This document shows positions 32,660 to 39,316 of a stretch of 39,316 nucleotides of DNA, in pieces. The position numbers and the translations under genes are program-made. The notes under the pieces are model-generated. The model was not told where the DNA came from. It saw nothing but the letters and a program-made list of their open reading frames with translations, and searched no databases. Location: the NCBI GenBank assembly GCA_964537875.1, contig CAZIDN010000033.1:1-39316 (forward strand), read 5' to 3'. Every line of letters begins with the position of its first letter. The first letter of the stretch is position 1. Origin of the DNA: JAPKZH01 sp964537875. Lineage in GTDB: Bacteria; Acidobacteriota; Aminicenantia; Aminicenantales; UBA4085.

Positions 32660-33184
32660 CTATTTTGTCCGGCCGGATGGCATCGTCTGGGGTTTGAGGC
32701 CGAGCTCGGAGCCTGAATAGAAGAGCCATTGGTCATACGTATCGGCCCCGTTATAAAGACGAAAGGATTTTTTGGTGGAGGTACTTGCCACTCCGATGAT
32801 GAGCGGATTTGAAATTGTCGAGAGATTGTCCTGGGGTACGAGCTGAAATGACGGACCGCTGTCTTTAGAAGGATCGGGCGAGGCCGGCCGTTGGGGCTGA
32901 AGAATCACATTCCATTTTCCGTCTTTCGTCATTGGATCTTTGTACAGACGCCTTAAAAAACGCTGACGGACGAGTTCTTCCAGCGTTTTGGGATAGCCCC
33001 CCGGGTTTTTGCTTTGGTACAACCGGACGGCTTGCGCGTATTGTTTCCCGCGGAAGATCAGCTCTTCTTCTTTTTCCCTTTGGATCTGCGTCTGCCAGAC
33101 CGGGACGGCGATGAGCAGCCCGATGGCCAGGACAAAAGTCGCCAGCATCAGGATGACGAGGCTGTAGCCCGCGCGGTTTTTCAT
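32660..33184 (-). CDS. Pseudopilin-like protein without Glu+5
   Basis: The 174-residue protein has a short basic leader, then AGYSLVILMLATFVLAIGLLI, a type IV pilin-like helix. The prepilin peptidase site is G/Y, but position +5 is Ile rather than Glu, as in tip (GspK-like) pseudopilins. The body has DPMTKDGKWNVI, which also appears as DPMTNSFDWQL in the first gene of the trio. ATG 33184 forms a TGATG overlap with the upstream gene. Confidence 0.82.
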   Translation of the reverse strand: MKNRAGYSLVILMLATFVLAIGLLIAVPVWQTQIQREKEEELIFRGKQYAQAVRLYQSKNPGGYPKTLEELVRQRFLRRLYKDPMTKDGKWNVILQPQRPASPDPSKDSGPSFQLVPQDNLSTISNPLIIGVASTSTKKSFRLYNGADTYDQWLFYSGSELGLKPQTMPSGRTK

Positions 33185-33582
33185 CACCAGGTGTTGTAAA
33201 GCGTGCCGTCGAGAGCTTTTTCCGTCGAGCCGGAATGGACATCGACGATGCCGACGGTCATCCCCGGCTCGATATCCTCCATGGTCGGTTGTTCGCGGAC
33301 TTCAACCCAGGTGTCCGCCTTTCCTGTAATGTCTTGCGGGATCTTGTAAAGGTAGGTTTCATCGACAAGCGCCTGGAGCGAAAGCGGGTATTTGCCCTTG
33401 TCCGTGTAATACTGTTGGATGAGCTTTCTAAATTGAAACAGGTTTTCCTTCAGCGCGCTCTCCTTGGCCTTTGTCATAGACGTCTTGAATTGGGGCAGAG
33501 CCAGGCCGACCAGGATGCCGATCATGGCGAAAACGATGATCAGCTCGATCAGCGTGAAGCCTTGTTGTTTAGAGTGAATCAT
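33184..33582 (-). CDS. GspG-like pseudopilin
   Basis: The 132-residue protein has a short leader and QGFTLIELIIVFAMIGILVGLALP, with cleavage after G and Glu at +5. The body resembles major pseudopilins of type II secretion (YYTDKGKYPLSLQALV, IPQDITGKAD). No GspD or GspE gene is in view. It lies 9 bases after the first pseudopilin. Confidence 0.88.
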   Translation of the reverse strand: MIHSKQQGFTLIELIIVFAMIGILVGLALPQFKTSMTKAKESALKENLFQFRKLIQQYYTDKGKYPLSLQALVDETYLYKIPQDITGKADTWVEVREQPTMEDIEPGMTVGIVDVHSGSTEKALDGTLYNTW

Positions 33583-33591
33583 GGTCCCGTC

Positions 33592-34113
33592 TCACCAATC
33601 CTTGTATTTTGTCCCGTCGATGGCCGTTTTGTTGCTTTTGGTATAGACATCAAAAACATTTTGGCCTCCCCAACTCGTGGAATCGAAGGCATCCTGGGAG
33701 GAGCGCAGTTGCCAGTCAAAGGAGTTCGTCATCGGGTCTTTCGGGATCCGCCTGAGGAACTTTATGATTTTAGAGCCCCCCGTTGAACTCTGTGACTTCT
33801 TTGAACCCTGGGCCCTGTCCGGACCTTGGCCCTCGTCCTTGAGCTCGACGCCCTTGACCAGGATTTCCAGGTTGGGCGGATAGCCGTCCGAGTCCTCCTC
33901 AATGTCGATTTTTTTCTCGTCGGCCAGCCGTTTGTACTCGTCGATCGCTTCCCGGATCAGGCGCAGGCTCCGCTGGAACTCGATTTGCTTTTCCCTCTTG
34001 ACGGCGATTTTGGCCAGGGGCATGGCCAGAGCGGCCAGGATGGCCAGGATCGTAGCCGCGACGAGGAGCTCGCTGAGAGTGAAGCCTTTCCTATGACGAA
34101 ACATGTCGGCCAT
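33592..34113 (-). CDS. GspG-like pseudopilin
   Basis: The 173-residue protein has KGFTLSELLVAATILAILAALAMP with Glu at +5, then a coiled helix and a globular part containing DPMTNSFDWQL. ATG 34113 gives a ten-residue leader (MADMFRHRKG); a TTG at 34146 overlapping the pnp stop and ATG 34104 are alternatives. It follows pnp directly. Confidence 0.85.
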   Translation of the reverse strand: MADMFRHRKGFTLSELLVAATILAILAALAMPLAKIAVKREKQIEFQRSLRLIREAIDEYKRLADEKKIDIEEDSDGYPPNLEILVKGVELKDEGQGPDRAQGSKKSQSSTGGSKIIKFLRRIPKDPMTNSFDWQLRSSQDAFDSTSWGGQNVFDVYTKSNKTAIDGTKYKDW

Positions 34114-34142
34114 CGTTTTGGACGATGATCTATGATTCAGAT

Positions 34143-36317
34143 TCAATGGCGACGGTCCCGGTCTGACCGGCGATAGGGAGATTGTTTATTTGCGTAGGGC
34201 TCGCGTTCCCTGTCCCCCTCCCTCTCATGCGGGGGGCGTGTGTCTTCCTCCAGGGCTTTCATGCTCAACTTGATTTTGTTGTCTTCGTCGATGTTGAGGA
34301 CCTTGACGTTGACGATCTGTCCCATTTTCAAAACATCGCGGACGCTCTTGATCCGGTGGTGGGCGATTTCGGAGATGTGCATCAACCCGACGATATTTGG
34401 CAAAATCTCGACAAAGGCCCCGTATTCTTCGATGCGGACGACCTTTCCCTGGTAGGTTTTGCCGACCTCCGCCTCGACCGTGATCTCGCTGATCATTTGC
34501 TTGGCCTTCTCGGCGGCCTCCATGTCCGTAGAAGCGATGATGATCTTGCCGGTTTCGTCGACGTCGATCTTGGCCTTGGTCGCGGCGATGATCTTCTTGA
34601 TGACCTTGCCGGCCGGGCCGATGACTTCGCCGACTTTTTCGGGGCTGATGAAGAGATAGATGATGTGGGGTGCGTAGGGGGAGATCTGCGGCCGGGGCGC
34701 CGGGATGGCCTCTTTCATTTTGGCCAGGACTTGAAGCCGCGCCGCGCGCGCTTTGTCCAATGCCTCCCGGACAATGGCCACGGTGATCGAGGCCATTTTC
34801 AGATCGAGCTGAATGGCCGTGATCCCTTTGTCCGTGCCGGCGACCTTGAAATCCATGTCGCCGAAATGATCTTCGAGGCCGGCGATATCCGTCAGGACAG
34901 CGTAGCGGCCGTTGTCCTTGACCAGGCCGATGGCGATGCCTGCGATGACCATCGAGAGCGGCACGCCGGCATCCATCAAAGACAGGACGCCGCCGCAGAC
35001 GGTGGCCATGGAGGATGAGCCGTTGGATTCAAGAATGTCCGATACGATGCGGACGGTGTAAGGAAATTTTTCCTCGTTGGGGATGGCGGGCAGGATGGAT
35101 TTTTCGGCCAGGGCGCCGTGGCCGATTTCGCGCCGGCCCGGGGCTCTCAAGAAAGACACCTCGCCGACGGAAAAGGGAGGGAAATTATAATGAAGCATGA
35201 ACCTCTTTTCGGTCTCTTCGCCGAGGCCGTCCAGCCGCTGGACGTCTTCGAACGTTCCCAGGGTGACAGTCGCCAGGCACTGGGTTTCACCGCGGGTGAA
35301 TAGGGCCGAGCCGTGCGTTCTTGGCAGCATGCCGACTTCGATAGAGATCGGCCGGATTTCATCGAAGCCCCGGCCGTCGGCCCGCTGGCCTTGGTTGAGG
35401 ATCAAGTCCCTGGTCAGTTTTTTCTGTATCTGGTAGAACAGCTCCTTGGCTTCAGCCCTCTCGTCTTCGTTTTCCTCGGGGATGACTTTGACGAGCGAGG
35501 CCAGAATGCTTTGAGCGGCTTCTTCAGAAGCTTTTTTGCCGGGCGTCTGGATGGCGGCCAGGAGGGACGGGCCGATGTTCTTCTCCATCTCGGCCAGTTT
35601 GACCGGGTCGGAGAGCTTCGGCGTGAATTCTCTCTTCCTGATGTTGAGCTTCTGGAACTGCTCTTTCTGGATGTCGATAATCTTGCGGATGGGGTCCTGG
35701 GCGGCGGCGATGGCGCCGAGGATTTTTTCCTCGTCCATTTCCTTGGCTCCGGCCTCGATCATGACGACGCCCTCTTCCGTGCCGACGACCAGCATATTCA
35801 GCGGGCTCGTTTCGAGCTCCTTGCCCGTGGGATTGATCACGAACTGCTCGTTGATAAGGCCGACCTTTACGGCGCCCATGGGCGTCGTGAAGGGGATATC
35901 CGAAAAATACAGGGCGGCCGACGCGCCGATCAGGCCCAGCGTGTCCGGTTCGTTCTCCAGGTCGGCGGAAAGAAGGAGCGCGACGATCTGGGTGTCAAAA
36001 TAGTAACCCTGGGGAAAAAGCGACCGGACCGGCCGGTCGATCAAGCGGCTGACCAGGATTTCTCGTTCCGACGGTCTTCCTTCGCGCTTGAAGAAGCCGC
36101 CGGGGATCTTTCCCGCGGCGTAGGTGTTTTCCCGGTAGTCGACGATCAGGGGCAGAAAGGATTTTTGCTCCCGGACCTCTTTCTTGGACGTGGCGGAGAC
36201 GAACATGATCGTATCGCCGTAGCGGACCAGAGCCGAACCGTCCGCCTGTTTTCCGACTTTGCCGATTTCGATGGACAAAATACGCTTGTTGATTTCAAAA
36301 CTGATTGTGTGTGACAT
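34143..36317 (-). CDS. pnp: Polyribonucleotide nucleotidyltransferase
   Basis: PNPase degrades RNA 3'-5' phosphorolytically. The 724-residue protein has two RNase PH domains, a KH domain with GPAGKVIK (about 555-615) and an S1 domain (about 622-692, GKTYQGKVVRIEEYGAFV). The catalytic half shows GHGALAEKSILP. A charged Arg-rich tail follows S1. It lies 21 bases after rpsO, the classic rpsO-pnp pair. Confidence 0.97.
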   Translation of the reverse strand: MSHTISFEINKRILSIEIGKVGKQADGSALVRYGDTIMFVSATSKKEVREQKSFLPLIVDYRENTYAAGKIPGGFFKREGRPSEREILVSRLIDRPVRSLFPQGYYFDTQIVALLLSADLENEPDTLGLIGASAALYFSDIPFTTPMGAVKVGLINEQFVINPTGKELETSPLNMLVVGTEEGVVMIEAGAKEMDEEKILGAIAAAQDPIRKIIDIQKEQFQKLNIRKREFTPKLSDPVKLAEMEKNIGPSLLAAIQTPGKKASEEAAQSILASLVKVIPEENEDERAEAKELFYQIQKKLTRDLILNQGQRADGRGFDEIRPISIEVGMLPRTHGSALFTRGETQCLATVTLGTFEDVQRLDGLGEETEKRFMLHYNFPPFSVGEVSFLRAPGRREIGHGALAEKSILPAIPNEEKFPYTVRIVSDILESNGSSSMATVCGGVLSLMDAGVPLSMVIAGIAIGLVKDNGRYAVLTDIAGLEDHFGDMDFKVAGTDKGITAIQLDLKMASITVAIVREALDKARAARLQVLAKMKEAIPAPRPQISPYAPHIIYLFISPEKVGEVIGPAGKVIKKIIAATKAKIDVDETGKIIIASTDMEAAEKAKQMISEITVEAEVGKTYQGKVVRIEEYGAFVEILPNIVGLMHISEIAHHRIKSVRDVLKMGQIVNVKVLNIDEDNKIKLSMKALEEDTRPPHEREGDREREPYANKQSPYRRSDRDRRH

Positions 36318-36338
36318 GGTCGATGGCGAGGCAGACGC

Positions 36339-36605
36339 CTACTTCCTTAAGCCGAGCCTTTGGATGAGCTTCTCGTAGCGGCCGCTGTCTTCTTTCTTCA
36401 TGTAGGCCAGGAGCCGTTTCCTCTGACCGACGAGTTTCATGAGGCCCGTCCTGGAATGAAAATCCTTTTTGGCCGAAGTCATATGCCTTGTCAGGAGGTT
36501 GATCCGTTCGCTGAGAAGGGCGATCTGGACTTCCGCCGATCCTGTGTCCGCGGCATGGACTTTGTTTGTGCTGATGATTTTTTCTTTTTGTTCTTTTCTT
36601 AGCAC
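36339..36605 (-). CDS. rpsO: 30S ribosomal protein S15
   Basis: This 88-residue protein has the S15 pattern, including VHAADTGSAEVQIALLSERI, LTRHM and SRTGLMKLVGQRKRLLAYMKK. The start is GTG at 36605 with AAAGGAG about nine bases upstream; longer readings in frame run past this. A promoter lies at 36634-36662. S15 often represses its own message, but no pseudoknot could be confirmed by eye. Confidence 0.96.
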   Translation of the reverse strand: MLRKEQKEKIISTNKVHAADTGSAEVQIALLSERINLLTRHMTSAKKDFHSRTGLMKLVGQRKRLLAYMKKEDSGRYEKLIQRLGLRK

Positions 36606-36633
36606 TCTGTCATTCTCCTTTAAATCGTTGAAT

Positions 36634-36662
36634 ATAGTAGCAAAATGAGGGATAAAAGTAAA
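36634..36662 (-). promoter_or_regulatory. rpsO-pnp promoter
   Basis: On the minus strand TTTACT (36662-36657) and TACTAT (36639-36634) are 17 bases apart. The partial REP-like motif at 36660-36679 touches the -35 box. Confidence 0.5.
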
Positions 36663-36679
36663 TGGTTCTCTTCCATTTC
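36660..36679. repeat. Half copy of the REP-like motif of 28615-28654
   Basis: GGTTCTCTTCCATTTC (36664-36679) equals the left arm of the palindrome at 28614-28629. Here only AAATGG / CCATTT forms a short stem; the second arm is absent. Confidence 0.6.
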
Positions 36680-36788
36680 TTTTTGGGAAAAATTGTCTGA
36701 GAAACGATCCGGAAACGGCCTCGCTCCCCATCCGGGTTTTTATGGTTTTTATTCGGATATTTATGGAAAGGGCAGAAGAGGGGGAAAT

Positions 36789-37040
36789 TTAGGCAGTGAG
36801 GGCTTTTTTGCGGAGGACGAGCTGCCGGGCGTACCGGGACCTCAGCCCCCCCTGGGATGTCTTGAGCTCGTTGAGCTTCGCCTCGATTTCGGGCAGGGTC
36901 ATCTTATTGATTTTCTTGTTGCTGGCCCCGGATTTTTCAGGTTCAGGAGCGGCTGCCACAGCCGGTTCCGGCTTCGGCGCCTCTTTTTTTGCTTCCTTGA
37001 CCGGCTTTGGAGCTTTTGCCGCGTCTTTCTTTTCGGCCAT
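36789..37040 (-). CDS. Small Lys/Ala/Pro-rich protein
   Basis: This 83-residue protein has a low-complexity Lys/Ala/Pro/Glu-rich N-terminal half and a helical C-terminal half (MTLPEIEAKLNELKTSQGGL...RKKALTA). The ending is vaguely like the two-helix fold of ribosomal protein L29 but I cannot support that assignment. AAGGA lies upstream and a promoter at 37074-37102. Function unknown. Confidence 0.65.
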   Translation of the reverse strand: MAEKKDAAKAPKPVKEAKKEAPKPEPAVAAAPEPEKSGASNKKINKMTLPEIEAKLNELKTSQGGLRSRYARQLVLRKKALTA

Positions 37041-37073
37041 TCTATCGATCCTTTGTTTGATTTTTTCCTGAGA

Positions 37074-37102
37074 AGTCTATCAGATTTCCCGTTTCCTGGC
37101 AA
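37074..37102 (-). promoter_or_regulatory. Promoter of the small Lys/Ala/Pro-rich gene
   Basis: On the minus strand TTGCCA (37102-37097) and TAGACT (37079-37074) are 17 bases apart. It is divergent from the waaA promoter. Confidence 0.45.
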
Positions 37103-37123
37103 TGTTTTTTTCAGAGCCGGCGC

Positions 37124-37152
37124 TTGAAGGCCGTTCCCAATTTTAGTATAGT
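37124..37152 (+). promoter_or_regulatory. waaA promoter, near-leaderless
   Basis: TTGAAG (37124-37129) and TATAGT (37147-37152) are 17 bases apart. The GTG at 37156 lies three bases and the GTG at 37162 nine bases after the -10 box, so a leaderless start at 37162 is the likelier one. Confidence 0.5.
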
Positions 37153-37155
37153 CGG

Positions 37156-38436
37156 GTGGACGTGTATCTTTTATACTCCCTCCTCCTTTTCTTGGCCCTG
37201 CTGGTTTCGATCCCCGTCTATTTCGTCAAACTGAAGCTGTTCAGGAAGGAAGGCCTGTTTCTCCGGGAAAGACTTGGGGCAAGGCTGCCCGTTCGGGAAA
37301 GCGACAAGCCTTTTCTCTGGATTCATGCCGTTTCCGTCGGGGAAGTCCTCTCCCTCCAAAACCTGGTCAAGGAGGTCCGCAGGAAACATTCGGACTGGGA
37401 GATCGGTTTTTCCACGCTGACAAACATGGGCCAGAGGGTAGCCCAGGAAAAGATTCGCGGCGTCGATCACATTTTTTTTATCCCCTTCGACTTCCCTTGG
37501 ACTGTCGGCAGGGCTTTCAGGGCGCTCCGGCCTCGGCTCCTTATATTAGCCGAGTCCGAATTCTGGCCGGGCCTTCTCAAGGAGGCCAGGCGGTATTCAT
37601 GCAGGGTGCTGCTTGTCAACGGGCGCATCTCGGCCCGCTCCTTTAAAAGATTTTGGCGGTTCAGACGCATGGCCAACCGGGTGTTCAAGAATATCGACCG
37701 GTTTCTCGTCCAGACGGCCCAGGACAAGGACCGGCTCGAAAAGATCGGCGTTCCATCCAGCCGCCTGGAAATTTCTGGAAACCTGAAATGCGAAGTCCAT
37801 CTGCCCGAGCTCGGCGAGAAGGACCTTCTCCGGCTGAAAAAGGAGTTGGGTATTCCGGATTCCAAAATGGTGGTCGTCGCCGGAAGCATACATCGGGGAG
37901 AGGAAGACCGGCTGATCAGGGCTTACGGGGAGGCACGAGCGAAGAACGATGACCTGTGCCTCGTCCTTGCCCCACGCCATCCGGAAAAATTCGGCGAGAT
38001 CGAGAAGGTCTTCCAGGACCGAGAGTTCGTCGTCCGACGAAAAACCGCCCTTCAGCCGGGCCAGTCCTGGGATATCCTGATCCTTGATACGATCGGGGAC
38101 CTGGCCAGGCTATATGCCCTCTCCGACCTGGCTTTTATCGGAGGGAGTCTCGTACCCTGGGGAGGACAGAATCTCCTCGAGCCCGCTTTCTACGGTAAGC
38201 CTATCTTTTTTGGGCCCCACATGGAGAATTTCGCCTCGTTGGCAGAGGAATTTGTCAAGGCCGGTGCGGCCAAAATCGTTGACCGACCCGAAGACTTGGT
38301 GGAGATGTTCTTGTTCAAAGATGCCAAGGCGATGGCCGAGATGGGGCATCGGGCCAAAAAAATCTTATGCTCTCTCCAAGGAGCAACAGAAAAAACCTTG
38401 TCCGCCATCGATTTTTTTATGGGACATGCGGAATAA
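37156..38436 (+). CDS. waaA: 3-deoxy-D-manno-octulosonic acid transferase
   Basis: WaaA (KdtA) adds KDO to lipid A in the inner membrane. The 426-residue protein has an N-terminal membrane anchor (LLYSLLLFLALLVSIPV), the HAVSVGEV motif, a second Rossmann half with HPEKF, FIGGSL and GGQNLLEPAFYGKPIFFGP. Start is GTG 37156 or GTG 37162 (see promoter). It pairs with lpxB as LPS evidence and overlaps the PAP2 gene by 11 bases. Confidence 0.95.
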   Translation: MDVYLLYSLLLFLALLVSIPVYFVKLKLFRKEGLFLRERLGARLPVRESDKPFLWIHAVSVGEVLSLQNLVKEVRRKHSDWEIGFSTLTNMGQRVAQEKIRGVDHIFFIPFDFPWTVGRAFRALRPRLLILAESEFWPGLLKEARRYSCRVLLVNGRISARSFKRFWRFRRMANRVFKNIDRFLVQTAQDKDRLEKIGVPSSRLEISGNLKCEVHLPELGEKDLLRLKKELGIPDSKMVVVAGSIHRGEEDRLIRAYGEARAKNDDLCLVLAPRHPEKFGEIEKVFQDREFVVRRKTALQPGQSWDILILDTIGDLARLYALSDLAFIGGSLVPWGGQNLLEPAFYGKPIFFGPHMENFASLAEEFVKAGAAKIVDRPEDLVEMFLFKDAKAMAEMGHRAKKILCSLQGATEKTLSAIDFFMGHAE

Positions 38437-39265
38437 AAAGAAAAAAGCCTTCCTTTTTGCCGGGATCCTTTGCCTGGCCCTGGTTTTAAACCCATTCCAG
38501 GCCGCTCTCTGCGCCCAAGAGACGCCGGATTCCAGCCGGTTAAATTGGGATTTTCCCAAAAGATTCGGAAGCGATTTTAAAAATGTCCTCTCCGCGCCCG
38601 GCCACTGGCATAGAAAAGATATTCTCGCGTTCTCTGTGCTCCTGGGAACAAGCGGGGTGCTATATGCCCTGGACAAGGACCTTTATGACGGAGTGCAGGA
38701 GCTGAAAAGCTCTTCGACCAAAGATGCTTCAAACGTGATCACGAAATTCGGAAAGGGCGGGTATCTCACCGGTCTCATGGCTGCCCTTTATCTCTCAGGG
38801 GAGGTTTTTGACAGCGCTGGATTGCGCAAAACAGCTCTGCTGAGCCTGGAAAGCTTCTTGACGACATCGGCCGTCGTTTTGAGTATGAAGGTAGTATTCG
38901 GCAGGGCCAGGCCGAGCACGGGAAAGCCCTCGAACTATTTCCAGCCGTTTTCGTTGAGCACGGGCGAAACGTCTTTTCCTTCAGGAGACGCGGCCGGGGC
39001 GTTTGCCGTGGCGACGACGATCGCCGAGCAGACGGACGGCTTCGTCATCGATGCCTTGGCCTATGGTTTAGCCGGCCTGGTCAGCATTTTCCGCGTCCAC
39101 GACGAGAAACACTGGCCCTCGGATGTGTTCGTCGGCTCCGCCCTCGGCTATTTTATCGCCAAAAAGATATCCGCTCTTAACCAAGAGAAACCGACGGGCC
39201 AATTTCACGTCGGAATGCACCTCTCATCCCGGAGCCGGGGCGTCACCCTGGCCTTCAGCTTCTAA
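38426..39265 (+). CDS. PAP2-family phosphatase-like protein with altered motif 2
   Basis: The 279-residue protein has a signal peptide (LFAGILCLALVLNPFQAALCAQ) and a PAP2 core: K155-x6-RP (KVVFGRARP), motif 2 SFPSG at 183-187, and motif 3 R223-x5-H229-x3-D233. Motif 2 is PSGD, with Asp188 in place of the catalytic His. The mutation may impair lipid phosphatase activity or indicate another role. ATG 38426 overlaps the waaA stop. Its stop codon is the first base triplet of the right-end repeat (39263-39316). Confidence 0.88.
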   Translation: MRNKKKKAFLFAGILCLALVLNPFQAALCAQETPDSSRLNWDFPKRFGSDFKNVLSAPGHWHRKDILAFSVLLGTSGVLYALDKDLYDGVQELKSSSTKDASNVITKFGKGGYLTGLMAALYLSGEVFDSAGLRKTALLSLESFLTTSAVVLSMKVVFGRARPSTGKPSNYFQPFSLSTGETSFPSGDAAGAFAVATTIAEQTDGFVIDALAYGLAGLVSIFRVHDEKHWPSDVFVGSALGYFIAKKISALNQEKPTGQFHVGMHLSSRSRGVTLAFSF

Positions 39266-39316
39266 TACAAACGTAATAAATAAAGTGACAATGTATGGGC
39301 GGCGCTTAGGCCGTCC
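39263..39316. repeat. Right contig-edge inverted repeat
   Basis: Positions 39263-39301 are an exact reverse complement of 61-99, and the match continues to 39316 with about four mismatches against 46-60. Together with the left copy this frames the contig with inverted repeats. It begins at the TAA of the PAP2 gene. Confidence 0.85.

Noticed and set aside
32655..32729. Longer N-terminus for lpxB
   Set aside because: It overlaps the pseudopilin gene in another frame; ATG 32654 begins the LpxB homology.
36789..37040. Assignment as ribosomal protein L29 or similar
   Set aside because: The helical tail is only vaguely similar and the first half is low complexity; no L29 signature can be shown.
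1..39316. tRNA, rRNA, CRISPR arrays, prophage or defence genes
   Set aside because: No cloverleaf with a CCA end, no repeat-spacer array and no phage or defence protein motifs were seen by eye on either strand.

Overview
The window looks like one contig from a Gram-negative, lipopolysaccharide-bearing bacterium with moderately high GC. Genes for LpxB, WaaA, Lnt, pseudopilins and a beta-barrel protein imply an outer membrane. A DUF6599-type secreted protein, a short ProRS, an HMT-MTHFR fusion and an NfeD/slipin pair suit the Acidobacteriota/Aminicenantes neighbourhood. That placement is inference from memory, not a search result. There are no rRNA, tRNA, CRISPR, phage or transposase genes. Almost everything is chromosomal housekeeping and signalling, densely packed.

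Layout. 1-250: a hairpin-rich repeat at the contig edge. 266-5420: a secreted DUF6599 protein facing a three-gene phosphorelay operon (hybrid histidine kinase, REC-GGDEF regulator, Hpt). 5629-6800: an AI-2E transporter split by an artefactual 100-N gap. 6896-11520 (minus): DUF1844, ribF, pyrR, pyrC, rnc and a Cys-rich protein. 11684-12021: a 340-bp imperfect palindrome. 12142-12918: mazG. 12989-18513 (minus): nfeD-like, slipin, SPOR, lnt, and prfB with a programmed frameshift. 18613-19896 (plus): HU and a conserved unknown. 19916-22525 (minus): two degenerate PilZ-like proteins, a pseudo-receiver LuxR regulator, a canonical PilZ protein and coaE. 22743-25313 (plus): proS, pcm, DUF192. 25329-28502: two secreted or outer-membrane proteins flanking the HMT-MTHFR gene. 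28814-31502 (plus): a PLP enzyme, a CDP-alcohol phosphatidyltransferase and a LicC-like nucleotidyltransferase in one overlapping operon. 31521-36605 (minus): rpsO, pnp, three pseudopilins, lpxB. 36789-39265: a small Lys/Ala/Pro-rich protein, then waaA and a PAP2 protein.

Themes. Cyclic di-GMP signalling appears twice: the kinase/GGDEF/Hpt phosphorelay and the PilZ cluster. Envelope biogenesis runs through lnt, lpxB, waaA, PAP2, the SPOR protein and the pseudopilins. The best candidate for an undescribed system is the three-gene operon at 28814-31502. It has the parts of a CDP-alcohol (Kennedy-like) route to a polar lipid or phosphodiester whose head group is made by a PLP enzyme. The assembly also carries inverted repeats at its two ends and a family of palindromic elements.

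Many promoters close to the -35/-10 consensus can be read directly. In several the start codon lies only 7-9 nt after the -10 box, which predicts leaderless or near-leaderless mRNAs.
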